Source: Verrucomicrobiota bacterium (GTDB lineage: Bacteria; Verrucomicrobiota; Verrucomicrobiia; Opitutales; T3Sed10-336). Taken from it: DNA of 32,460 nucleotides. The stretch lies in NCBI GenBank assembly GCA_003565135.1, contig PXDC01000256.1, positions 1 to 32,460 on the forward strand, given 5' to 3'. The notes under the pieces are model-generated. The model was given only the letters and a program-made list of their open reading frames with translations. It had not been told where the DNA came from and did no database searches. The first letter of the stretch is position 1; the number at the start of each line of letters is the position of its first letter. Made by a program: the position numbers and the translations under genes. This document shows positions 25,463 through 32,460 of the stretch, piece after piece.

Positions 25463-27346
25463 TCATAGCCCCGGCTCTTCGGGGGGATCCTCGGCGATGA
25501 GGGCGTCCCGGTATTCGGCCGTGATGGCGCGGAGGTAACCCGAGCTCTCGTGCAAGCCCCCGGGACGGGCCCGGGCCAGCCACAGCGCCTCGAAGGTTCC
25601 GGTGATTTCGCGCAAGTCCCGGTGCAGCGGTCGCCATTCGGGAGTACCGGAAGACAGGTGGGCCAGCCCGCGCCGGATGCCGTGCCGCGCCATGCGGAGG
25701 TTGAGGGCGATTTCCCGGAGCAGGAGCGGACCGTCTCCGCACCTTGGATACGCGGCTTTCAGAGCGCTTTCGATTTCGTCGAGTTTTTCGAGACAGGTGC
25801 GGAGCGCTTCCGGGGAAACGCCTTCGAGGGTTTCCCCCAGGTCCGGGCCCGGTGTGAAGAGAAGTTGATGGAAGAGGGTGCTTTGCGGGAACGTCTTTCC
25901 GGTCAGGCGGTGTACCCGGCCCAGGTCCAGCAGGGGGACGGCCAGCCCGGCGTCGGGCGAGCCAAAGCGGTGGATGTCGAGCGCGGCGGCCAGGGGAAGG
26001 TCCCGGTTGGAGTCCACGCACCAGGCGACGGCCGCGGCCCAGGCGATGCCGGGAAGCCCGATGGCGGGAAACTGGTGGTGACCGGCGTCCCCCCACTCGG
26101 TGACGAGGAGTCCCTGCGCCCCGAAGCGCAGGCCGTTGATCGCGGCCGATTGGATGGCCGCCAGGGCGTTGTCGGTGCGGCCGGTGAGCGTTTTCCAGGA
26201 CGATGTTCCGGGCACGACGTAAAAAGGAATCCCCGCCTCCTGGAAGGCGCGGCAGTTGTCCTCGTAGGGATGATCCGCTTCGTAGCCCCAGATCATTCCC
26301 GTGATTGACCTGGGAAGCTCCCGGACCAGCTCGGGTTGCTTGAGGACAATGTCGCCCCAGAACTGCACCCGCCGCCCGTGGCTTTCCGCCAGGCGGTGAA
26401 TCTTGAGAAGAAAATCGAGGTAGACCCGGGCCGTCCCTTTTTCCTCCACCAGGGGGCGGCTCCATCCCTGCCCCAGCTCCCAGGTTTCATCGCAGCCGAT
26501 GTTGACATTGCGGCTGGAGAAATTCGGCAGGTATTCGCGGTAGAGCGCGTCGAGAAAGGCGAGACTGGCGTCGTTGGGTTTGAGCGTGCTGCCGAAGGGA
26601 CGTTTTTTATTCCACGGGTCGATAAAGCCGCCGGGCGATTCCGCCAGGGGGTAGTATTCGGGGTGGCGCAGCCAGCGCTCCAGGTGACCGAACGAGTTGA
26701 GGTTGGGAACGAGCTCGATGTATCGATCGTGACAATATGCGTCGAGGGCCAGGATTTCTTCCGCCGTAAAGGGTGAGGCCTCCCCCCAGACGACTTCGTG
26801 CCCGGAGAAGGCGAAGGTGTGTTCGATGTAGAGCTGGAGCTGGTTGATTTTCCATTCCGCCAACCGGTCGACCAGCGCGTAAAGGGTGGCCATTCGCGGG
26901 ACCTTGCACCGGCTGACGTCGATCATGTATCCACGATTGGGAAAATCGGGGTGGTCGCCGATGGTGAGTTCCGGGACGCGGGGGCCCGTCTGCCGCAGGA
27001 GTTGCAGAAGAGTCTGGAGTCCCTGGAAAAGGCCGATCGCGTCGGGTGCTTCGAGTATTGCGCCGTCCGAAGCGATCTGCAGGCGGTAGCCCTGGGACGG
27101 GAGGTCGCCGCCGGTCAGGATGAGCCGGAGCCACGGCGCCTGCCGGTCGGAAATCCCCGCCGCCACCCGCGGGCGACGCCCGGTTTCCCGCGCCAACGCC
27201 TCGGTCCACCGCGCGACCGCCCGGGAAAAACGGGCGTCCAGGCCGTCCGGAATAACGACGGTGCCGGCGAGGTCGAGGTCGACGATACCGTGACCAAATC
27301 GTACGTCGCGCGGGCGGGGAAGGAAATGAAGAGAATCGGAGTGCAT
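25463..27346 (-). CDS. GH20 beta-N-acetylhexosaminidase-like protein
   Basis: 627 aa from the ATG at 27346; a TTG at 27403 in the same frame is possible. An N-terminal GH20b-like domain (PRPRDVRFG through LILTGGD) is followed by the TIM barrel: NRGYMIDVSRCKVPRMATL, LVPNLNSFGHLERW, and NVNIGCDETWELG with the paired catalytic Asp286-Glu287 of substrate-assisted GH20 enzymes, then VQFWGDIVLK and TEWGDAGHHQFP. The C-terminal 170 residues are helical. There is no signal peptide, so it would act inside the cell on imported or recycled oligosaccharides. It lies 76 bp after the rRNA-methyltransferase-like gene on the same strand. Confidence 0.85.
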   Translation of the reverse strand: MHSDSLHFLPRPRDVRFGHGIVDLDLAGTVVIPDGLDARFSRAVARWTEALARETGRRPRVAAGISDRQAPWLRLILTGGDLPSQGYRLQIASDGAILEAPDAIGLFQGLQTLLQLLRQTGPRVPELTIGDHPDFPNRGYMIDVSRCKVPRMATLYALVDRLAEWKINQLQLYIEHTFAFSGHEVVWGEASPFTAEEILALDAYCHDRYIELVPNLNSFGHLERWLRHPEYYPLAESPGGFIDPWNKKRPFGSTLKPNDASLAFLDALYREYLPNFSSRNVNIGCDETWELGQGWSRPLVEEKGTARVYLDFLLKIHRLAESHGRRVQFWGDIVLKQPELVRELPRSITGMIWGYEADHPYEDNCRAFQEAGIPFYVVPGTSSWKTLTGRTDNALAAIQSAAINGLRFGAQGLLVTEWGDAGHHQFPAIGLPGIAWAAAVAWCVDSNRDLPLAAALDIHRFGSPDAGLAVPLLDLGRVHRLTGKTFPQSTLFHQLLFTPGPDLGETLEGVSPEALRTCLEKLDEIESALKAAYPRCGDGPLLLREIALNLRMARHGIRRGLAHLSSGTPEWRPLHRDLREITGTFEALWLARARPGGLHESSGYLRAITAEYRDALIAEDPPEEPGL

Positions 27347-27422
27347 CGCAGGAATGGGTTTCGCTTTAAACAGGATCAGGTCCGGTGAAAATTCAAGGTC
27401 CAACGTTCAGCCGCACCGGTTG

Positions 27423-28298
27423 TCAATGGGCACACCACCGCGCGTAGATCCCGCAGGGAAGAATCTTGCCGTCGCTCTGCACCGGCAGCCCGACTTCGCC
27501 CGCGGAAAGCGTTCCCCTCCCCACGTTGTCGCCGAGGGCTTCGCCGAGAAGATTGATAAGAACCGTTGGAGAAAGGTAGGCGGTGTAGGCGTTGACGAGG
27601 AAAAAGAGGGGCCGGTCGGAGAGCAGTTTCCGGCATTCCCGCAGGAAGGGCCAGAGGTCGTTCTCCAGTTTCCAGACCTCTCCGCCCTTTCCCCGGCCGA
27701 ACGAGGGCGGGTCCATGATAATCGCGTCGTAACGGCGGCCGCGGCGGATTTCGCGCCGGACGAATTTCAGGCAGTCGTCGGCGATGTAGCGGATGGGGGC
27801 CTGGCTCATCCCGGAGAGTTCGGCGTTGCGGCGGCACCAGTCGACCATCCCCTTGGCGGCGTCGACGTGACAGACGGCGGCGCCGGCTTTGGCCGCGGCG
27901 ATAGTGGCCGCGCCGGTGTACCCGAAGAGGTTGAGAACCTCCACCGGGCGGCCGCTGCCGGCGATGAGCGGCGAAAACCAGTCCCAGTTCACGGCCTGCT
28001 CGGGGAACAGGCCGGTGTGTTTGAAATTGGTCGGGCGTATCCGGAATTTCAGTTCGCCGTAACGGACGGTCCACTCCTCCGGAAGCCGGGTGCGGTATTC
28101 CCACCGCCCTCCCCCGCGCGAGCTGCGATGATAGATCGCGTCGTAGTGCTCCCACGTCCGGCCCGAGCGGCGGGGCCAGATAATCTGGGGGTCCGGCCGG
28201 ATCAGGACGTGCCCGCCCCAACGTTCCTGTTTCATGCCGTCCCCGCAGTCGAGCAGGGCGTAATCCTCCCAGCGGTCGGCTGTCAGTACGGCCGCCAT
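27423..28298 (-). CDS. Class I SAM-dependent methyltransferase, RlmI/RlmK-like
   Basis: 291 aa. The Rossmann methyltransferase core resembles the C-terminal part of 23S rRNA m5C/m7G methyltransferases: motif I VLNLFGYTGAATIAAAKAGA (seen as LNLFGYTGAAT), VCHVDAAKGMVDWCRRNAEL, and catalytic-loop motif YDAIIMDPPSFGRG. It lacks the N-terminal PUA domain of E. coli RlmI; instead about 90 residues of beta structure precede. The start at 28298 is one base beyond the stop of the preceding gene, indicating translational coupling. The RNA target is unproven. Confidence 0.85.
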   Translation of the reverse strand: MAAVLTADRWEDYALLDCGDGMKQERWGGHVLIRPDPQIIWPRRSGRTWEHYDAIYHRSSRGGGRWEYRTRLPEEWTVRYGELKFRIRPTNFKHTGLFPEQAVNWDWFSPLIAGSGRPVEVLNLFGYTGAATIAAAKAGAAVCHVDAAKGMVDWCRRNAELSGMSQAPIRYIADDCLKFVRREIRRGRRYDAIIMDPPSFGRGKGGEVWKLENDLWPFLRECRKLLSDRPLFFLVNAYTAYLSPTVLINLLGEALGDNVGRGTLSAGEVGLPVQSDGKILPCGIYARWCAH

Positions 28299-28299
28299 T

Positions 28300-28731
28300 T
28301 CAGTGGGACCGGGAAGAGCGTCCGCGGGGGCCGCCAAAAATCAGCGAGATCAACCCGCCGACGAGGAAAACGAGACCGAGCGACAGGGGATTCATGGGAA
28401 GAATCACCCCGAAGACGCGAAGGATCAGGGCCAGCAGGACGTAGCCGAAGATCCAGAGTCCCCCGCCCTTGATGAACAAAAGAATGTCCTTGAATTCTCC
28501 CTTGGGGTTGCCGTGGGGCCCGGTTTTTCCCTCTACCCCGTGAATGGTTTCCTCCCGGTCGGCCAGGATGGAGCGGGCCTGCTCGGCGTGGGATTCCGGG
28601 ATCCGTATGTCGATGGTTTTGGTTTCGGCGAACTGGGCGTCGTCGATAAAAACCTGGATCCCCGCTGCTTCCAGCAGGGCTTTGGCAATGTAGGCTTCCT
28701 CCCGGGAAGAGTATTTGGCGACGGTGATCAT
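28300..28731 (-). CDS. DUF2007-domain membrane protein
   Basis: 143 aa. The N-terminal 50 residues (MITVAKYSSREEAYIAKALL, then AGIQVFIDDAQ) match the small alpha/beta DUF2007 'putative signal transducing' domain. A charged linker leads to two hydrophobic helices (LWIFGYVLLALILRVFGVIL; LGLVFLVGGLISLIFG). Function unknown. It overlaps the preceding gene by 4 bp (ATGA) and is followed after one base by the methyltransferase gene, so the three genes form a tight operon. Confidence 0.75.
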   Translation of the reverse strand: MITVAKYSSREEAYIAKALLEAAGIQVFIDDAQFAETKTIDIRIPESHAEQARSILADREETIHGVEGKTGPHGNPKGEFKDILLFIKGGGLWIFGYVLLALILRVFGVILPMNPLSLGLVFLVGGLISLIFGGPRGRSSRSH

Positions 28732-29309
28732 GGTCGGTCGCTTTCAAGAAAATCGAGGTTGTACTCCCGGGCAAGCATTTCTCCCAGCTCCGCGAGGTAG
28801 GCGCGGTTGGTGTGATGAAAGAGAAAGCGGCGGTCGATGCCGCCCTCCGGGGAGGCCAGGACCAGGTTGAGCTGGCTGCGGCCGTCGGATTCGGTACAGA
28901 GCTGGACCGCTTTCATCCGGTCGAGCGGTGCGCGAAACCCGTCGTTCCAGCGCCGTTTCACCACGGTACCGGTGTCGCGCCGAAAGAAGACCGAACCCCA
29001 GAGGGCGCTGTAGGTCCGGTTAAGGAGCGTGGCCAGGAAAAAACCCACCGCCGGCGAAAGCAGCAGGAAGAGGAAAAGGAGATTGGTGCGGTGTTGGCGG
29101 AAGGTTTCCTCCACCGTGCCCAGGAGGAGGAGCAACGCGGCCAGGACCGCGAAAATGACGGCGCTGACGCCGGCAAACAGCTTGAGATAGAGGGCGGGAA
29201 CGGCCGGCTCGAGAAGCAGCAGGTCGTCGTCCTGATTCCACTGCGGCAGCGGCATGGTCCCGGTGTGTCCCCGAACGGGGAGCGGTTCTGACGGAACGGC
29301 GTCTGACAT
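28728..29309 (-). CDS. Unrecognised two-helix membrane protein
   Basis: 193 aa from the ATG at 29309; the frame is open to 29498 but the extra residues look non-coding. Two membrane segments (LYLKLFAGVSAVIFAVLAAL; LLFLFLLLSPAVGFFLATLL) divide an acidic N-terminus from a C-terminal domain (RDTGTVVKRRW, LDRMKAVQLCTE, LNLVLASPEGGIDRRFLFHH) that resembles a small beta-rich PH-like module. That resemblance is a guess. First gene of a three-gene operon. No Shine-Dalgarno visible. Confidence 0.65.
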   Translation of the reverse strand: MSDAVPSEPLPVRGHTGTMPLPQWNQDDDLLLLEPAVPALYLKLFAGVSAVIFAVLAALLLLLGTVEETFRQHRTNLLFLFLLLSPAVGFFLATLLNRTYSALWGSVFFRRDTGTVVKRRWNDGFRAPLDRMKAVQLCTESDGRSQLNLVLASPEGGIDRRFLFHHTNRAYLAELGEMLAREYNLDFLESDRP

Positions 29310-29504
29310 GGCGGATTCGTGGGGACCCTCGTGCGTTCGGGTCGTCTCTCGATTGGCAGGAATGGTGTGATGCGGCTTCGGCGAGGCGGACGGTACGGGT
29401 GTGCCGTGCGGGCCACAGTGTGAATACCGAGGTATTCCCGAACCGGGCGTCGCCGTCAACCCCGCCCGCTTCCCGCCGGCGCGGAAAATCTTCCGCAAAA
29501 GCAG

Positions 29505-29533
29505 TTGACGTCGATTTCTCCATCGCTTTTGCT
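29505..29533 (+). promoter_or_regulatory. Possible promoter of tRNA-Phe
   Basis: TTGACG (29505-29510), a 17-bp spacer and TTTGCT (29528-29533), about 18 bp before the mature tRNA 5' end. Good -35, weak -10. A 6-bp-stem hairpin (GCGGAA-AATC-TTCCGC, 29481-29496) lies just upstream. Confidence 0.35.
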
Positions 29534-29550
29534 TGCTTCCTTATCTCCGA

Positions 29551-29623
<73 letters not shown>

Positions 29624-29907
29624 CCTTCCCCCTCAGGATTCCCCTCATTCGAGCCTCCTGTCGCAAATCAAGGAAGCATCGATATCGTGCCGGATTCATT
29701 TCGCAACGTTCCCTCCTCCGGTCCCGCGCGTAACGCCTTCCGGCACGGTGACGGCCGACACCTCAAGATGGTCCCGGTCGGGGGTGCCGTGCGAAGCATA
29801 CGGGTCGAAGAGTATCTCAACAAGCGGGAAAACTTCGTACGGTTCAACCGCGCGACGACCGCTGACAGCCATAAACCTTGACCCGACGAAAACGTCCTGT
29901 TCAATCA
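29624..29907. other. Spacer after tRNA-Phe, no gene called
   Basis: 284 bp less GC-rich than the flanking genes on the left. It contains overlapping open frames on both strands (for example minus strand 29696-29908 with PYEVFPLVEILFDPY), none with a recognised domain or ribosome-binding site. It may be remnant coding DNA at the border of an integrated segment. Confidence 0.4.
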
Positions 29908-30978
29908 ATGCCTATGAAAAAGGTCCGCGTGGGAATCATCGGGGCGGGCGGAATCGCCGCAAAAATGCATCTACCCGAACTGACGGCGGAACACGAACGT
30001 TGCGAGGTGGTCCTGCTGAGCGGCCGGAAGGAATCCCGGCTGCGGGTGTTGTGCGAGAAGTTCGACGTACCGGATTTCACTACCGACTACGGCGCGGTAA
30101 TTTCGGATCCCACGGTCGATGCGGTTTGTGTCGCAACACCCCATCCCCAGCATGTCAAATGGGGTTTGGAAGCACTCCGGGCCGGCAAACATGTCTTTAT
30201 GCAAAAGCCGCTCTGCGGAGAGATGGTCGAAGCCAACGCCTATGTCGACGCGGCGGCTCAAACGGACCGGACCGTGTTGTGCCTTCCGCATTTTTCAGCG
30301 CCGGTCTGGAGCATTCGCCGTTTGATCGACGAGGGAATGCTCGGGAAAATTTCCAGCGCCCGTGTTAGAACCAGCCACGGGGGGCCGGAAGTGTACTACC
30401 GGGAAGTGTTGTCCATTTTCGGCGAGGAACCCACGGACGAACTCTGGTTCTTCGACTCCAGAAAAGCGGGAGTCGGTGCCCTTTTTGATATGGGGGTCTA
30501 CGCTGTGGCACAGGCGGTGGCATTGCTGGGCACGGCACGGCGGGTAACCGCCTTGACTTCGACGTTCGACAAACCGACCGATCTTGAGGACACCGCCAGT
30601 CTCATCCTGAAAATGGCGAATGGAGCTTTGGCCACAGTGGAAACCAGTTGGTGTGATCCGGCCAGAACCTGGGCTCTCAGTATCAACGGCACTCAGGCAA
30701 AGGTCGAGGCGCCCCAAAAAGGGGGCGTCGACGCGAAAATTTTAACCCCAACCGCACTGGACCGTGACAACGCGCCGGTCGATTCCAAACCGCTTGAACT
30801 AACGGACGATCCCGGCAGCGCCCACAAACATTTTCTCGACTGCATCGACGAGGGTAAGACGCCGCCGCTATCCCACGCCTGGGCAGCAAGGCATGTGACG
30901 GAAATTCTTTTGGCAGGCCTGCAATCCGCCAAAACAGGCGGCGCAGTGGATATTGAATCCACGGCCGAACGGGCGTAG
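29908..30978 (+). CDS. Gfo/Idh/MocA-family oxidoreductase (second copy, different type)
   Basis: 356 aa, NAD(P)-dependent sugar-dehydrogenase fold. Rossmann motif KVRVGIIGAGGIAAKMH; catalytic Lys motif reads MQKPLCGE instead of the usual CEKP; the substrate-site motif reads GALFDMGVYAV, with Tyr where the other family member in this window has His. These changes suggest altered chemistry or a different substrate. ATGs at 29908 and 29914 are both possible. No signal peptide. It is less GC-rich than genes before the tRNA. A PIG-L deacetylase gene follows on the same strand after a stretch of decayed genes. Confidence 0.87.
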   Translation: MPMKKVRVGIIGAGGIAAKMHLPELTAEHERCEVVLLSGRKESRLRVLCEKFDVPDFTTDYGAVISDPTVDAVCVATPHPQHVKWGLEALRAGKHVFMQKPLCGEMVEANAYVDAAAQTDRTVLCLPHFSAPVWSIRRLIDEGMLGKISSARVRTSHGGPEVYYREVLSIFGEEPTDELWFFDSRKAGVGALFDMGVYAVAQAVALLGTARRVTALTSTFDKPTDLEDTASLILKMANGALATVETSWCDPARTWALSINGTQAKVEAPQKGGVDAKILTPTALDRDNAPVDSKPLELTDDPGSAHKHFLDCIDEGKTPPLSHAWAARHVTEILLAGLQSAKTGGAVDIESTAERA

Positions 30979-31267
30979 CTGTCCGCCGTATCATAAGCTG
31001 TCCGCACCCCTGCTGGCGTTGCAAGCCCCACGCTTCAAGAAGAGAACGGATCTCTTCCTGCGCTTCCCGCAGGTCCCCATAAACCATTTCCCCGCCGGCT
31101 TCTTCCAGAACCTTCGTTGCCACCTCCCTTCCCGATCGGAAATCCGCCGCCACAGCGGGACTCAAATAAAGTACCCGCGAGCCGGACCGCAACATCGCAT
31201 AGGCCTCGACCGAGCGCGAATCGGCCCATTCGAGGTCGGCTGATGTCATTCGTCGGATGGCCGGCAT
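30979..31267 (-). pseudogene. Truncated unrecognised gene, coupled to the M20 remnant
   Basis: A coding-like frame from ATG 31267 (MPAIRRMTSADLEW, ADSRSVEAYAMLRSGSR, VLYLSPAVAADFRSGRE, EEIRSLLEAWG) starts two bases after the stop of the M20 remnant, the spacing of a translationally coupled pair. Good codon use lasts about 83 residues. The frame then runs on without a stop into the antisense of the oxidoreductase gene (to 30683), so the natural C-terminus seems to be missing. Family not recognised. Alternatively it is a complete short gene whose stop was lost. Confidence 0.5.
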
Positions 31268-31269
31268 AC

Positions 31270-31695
31270 TCAATCGGGCGCATCGGAACGGAAAAACCGA
31301 GCCATCACTCCCGCCAGGATTTTCACATTTCGCACCAGGGTCTCTTCCTCGACGTATTCATCCGGCGCGTGAGCGGTGCCCGCGCCGGAACCGAAATTGA
31401 TGACGGCACCATCGCCGGGTGATTTCCGGCCCGAAGGACGCCCAGGTTGAACAGGCCGGACGGCGTCTTTTCGGCCCGTTCTCTCCGGAAAGCCTCGAGC
31501 GCCTCGCGAATCACCAGGGCTTTTTCCAGCGCACTTACCCCGTCGGGACTGGAGGCGTGGGCGCTCACGCCGGGAACCTGTATTCGTCCTGTGATGACGC
31601 CGTTACAACCCCGGAAAAGCGCGGAGGCGGGACCGTCCAGGCAGACGGCCGCGTCCGGTTCGAGCCCGTCGAGGCACAGGCTCATGATCCCGGCA
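31270..31695 (-). pseudogene. Decayed M20-family metallopeptidase/deacylase
   Basis: Remnant of an ArgE/DapE-type enzyme. The part at 31695-31425 reads SLCLDGLEPDAAVCLDGP, RIQVPGVSAHASSPDGV, ALEKALVIREALEAF and LFNLGVLRAG, the beginning of the M20 dimerisation domain. After a frame change near 31425 the sequence continues VINFGSGAGTAHAPDEYV and LVRNVKILAGVMARFFRS to TGA 31270-31272, the C-terminal catalytic end. The intervening rest of the dimerisation domain and following catalytic strands, which I expect to be 100 residues or more, is absent. The N-terminal zinc-binding half is also missing. So the gene has lost its start, an internal block and the frame. Confidence 0.8.
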
Positions 31696-31824
31696 GCGGG
31701 AATTGGGTTGCATCGCCGGTTCAAGTCGCCTCGAATGCGGCCCTGCGGGAGGCGCCGGATTCGCGAGATCCGGCACAAACACGAGTTCCTCCCGCGCATT
31801 CTGTTTGATTGAAGGTTGAATATT

Positions 31825-32460
31825 ATGCCGGAACCTAGGACCTACGTGATGATCGGTGCCCATCCCGACGATCCGGACATCCTCTTCGGAGGATGTGCGA
31901 TCAAACTTCGCCGGGCCGGACACCGGGTCGTGTTTATCTCCATGTGCGACGGGTCGGGCGGGCACCACGAAATGACCCGGGAACAAACCGCCAAACGACG
32001 GGCGCAAGAAGCGCAGCGGGCGGCGGCAACATGCGGCCTTGAATATCAGGTTCTCGAGTACACCGATTGCCAGCTGGAGCCAAAACTTGAGATTCGGCAA
32101 CACCTGATTCGATTGATCCGCTCATTGAATCCGGACGTCGTCATCACGCACCGGTTATGTGACTACCACGCGGATCACCGGGCTACGGCCCAGTTGGTGC
32201 AGGATGCTTCCTTCCTTCTCGCAGTACCGTTGGAATGTCCGGAGGTGGCCGTTCCGGAAAAGGAAGCGGTATTCCTCCTTTCCTGGGACAAGTTCATGAA
32301 GCCGGTTCCGCACGAACCGGCGGTGGCCGTTGCGGTCGACGATGTGTTCGAAGAAAAACTCGACATGCTGGCCTGCCACGAATCGCAATTCTTCGAATGG
32401 CTTCCCCACTTGCAAAAGCGACTGGATGAAGTTCCCCGGGACCCGGCGGAACGCCGCCAG
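31825..32460 (+). CDS. PIG-L/LmbE-family deacetylase, 5' part (runs off window)
   Basis: 212 codons without a stop to the window end. It is a zinc-dependent N-acetylglucosaminyl-type deacetylase. The zinc-site motif GAHPDDPDILFGG (His13-Pro-Asp-Asp16) and the third ligand region CDYHADHRATAQLV (His115, Asp117, His118) are both intact, separated by SMCDGSGGHH. AAGG about ten bases before the ATG at 31825 may be the ribosome-binding site. No signal peptide, so cytoplasmic. Preceded by remnants of an M20 amidase-like gene and a Gfo/Idh/MocA gene, which suggests breakdown of an acetylated sugar derivative. The substrate is inference. Confidence 0.9.
   Translation, partial: MPEPRTYVMIGAHPDDPDILFGGCAIKLRRAGHRVVFISMCDGSGGHHEMTREQTAKRRAQEAQRAAATCGLEYQVLEYTDCQLEPKLEIRQHLIRLIRSLNPDVVITHRLCDYHADHRATAQLVQDASFLLAVPLECPEVAVPEKEAVFLLSWDKFMKPVPHEPAVAVAVDDVFEEKLDMLACHESQFFEWLPHLQKRLDEVPRDPAERRQ

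Overview
The window is a stretch of a GC-rich bacterial chromosome, dense in genes on both strands. It mixes housekeeping genes (uvrC, cinA, holA, purB, dnaN, pssA, tRNA-Phe) with accessory genes. No ribosomal RNA or intact mobile element gives a direct taxonomic marker. The compact UvrC, the Gfo/Idh/MocA, PIG-L, GH20 and GHL10 glycan genes, and the hairpin/heptamer intergenic repeats suggest the PVC superphylum, most likely Verrucomicrobiota. That placement is inference.

Layout: (1) 1-3174 is an accessory zone. It holds the 3' part of an arsenite methyltransferase gene, a VapB-like/PIN toxin-antitoxin pair, about 480 bp with no gene, a second pair whose Phd-type antitoxin is broken by a one-base frameshift while the PIN toxin is open, and an array of a 141-bp hairpin-bearing repeat. 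(2) 3175-8037 (minus) is an operon of a lipoprotein peroxiredoxin, a membrane fusion protein and an RND permease. (3) 8147-16789 carries uvrC | cinA (divergent), holA | purB (divergent), a Sel1-repeat lipoprotein, an unrecognised membrane protein and dnaN. (4) 17013-18863 has a solitary RelE-fold gene in line with pssA, with a small GIY-YIG-like gene diverging from it. (5) 18844-24354 has a Gfo/Idh/MocA oxidoreductase, a GHL10-like exported glycoside hydrolase, and a csoR-copA copper unit with a readable operator/promoter. (6) 24517-29309 has a BadF-type sugar kinase facing a GH20 hexosaminidase, which follows three tightly packed minus-strand genes (membrane protein, DUF2007 membrane protein, rRNA-methyltransferase-like). 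(7) 29551-32460 has tRNA-Phe(GAA) followed by a visibly less GC-rich segment: a second Gfo/Idh/MocA gene, remnants of two minus-strand genes (one a clearly decayed M20 peptidase), and a PIG-L deacetylase running off the end.

Functional links: ArsM, the RND pump and CsoR-CopA all concern metal(loid) or toxicant handling. GH20 and the BadF kinase would together release and phosphorylate amino sugars. The region after tRNA-Phe looks like an eroded sugar/amide catabolic island.

I found no convincing wholly new system. The observations most worth checking are the cysteine-free UvrC, the broken antitoxin beside an open toxin frame, the hairpin tandem array, promoter -10 elements abutting start codons (possible leaderless genes), the solitary RelE-pssA unit and the eroded post-tRNA region.
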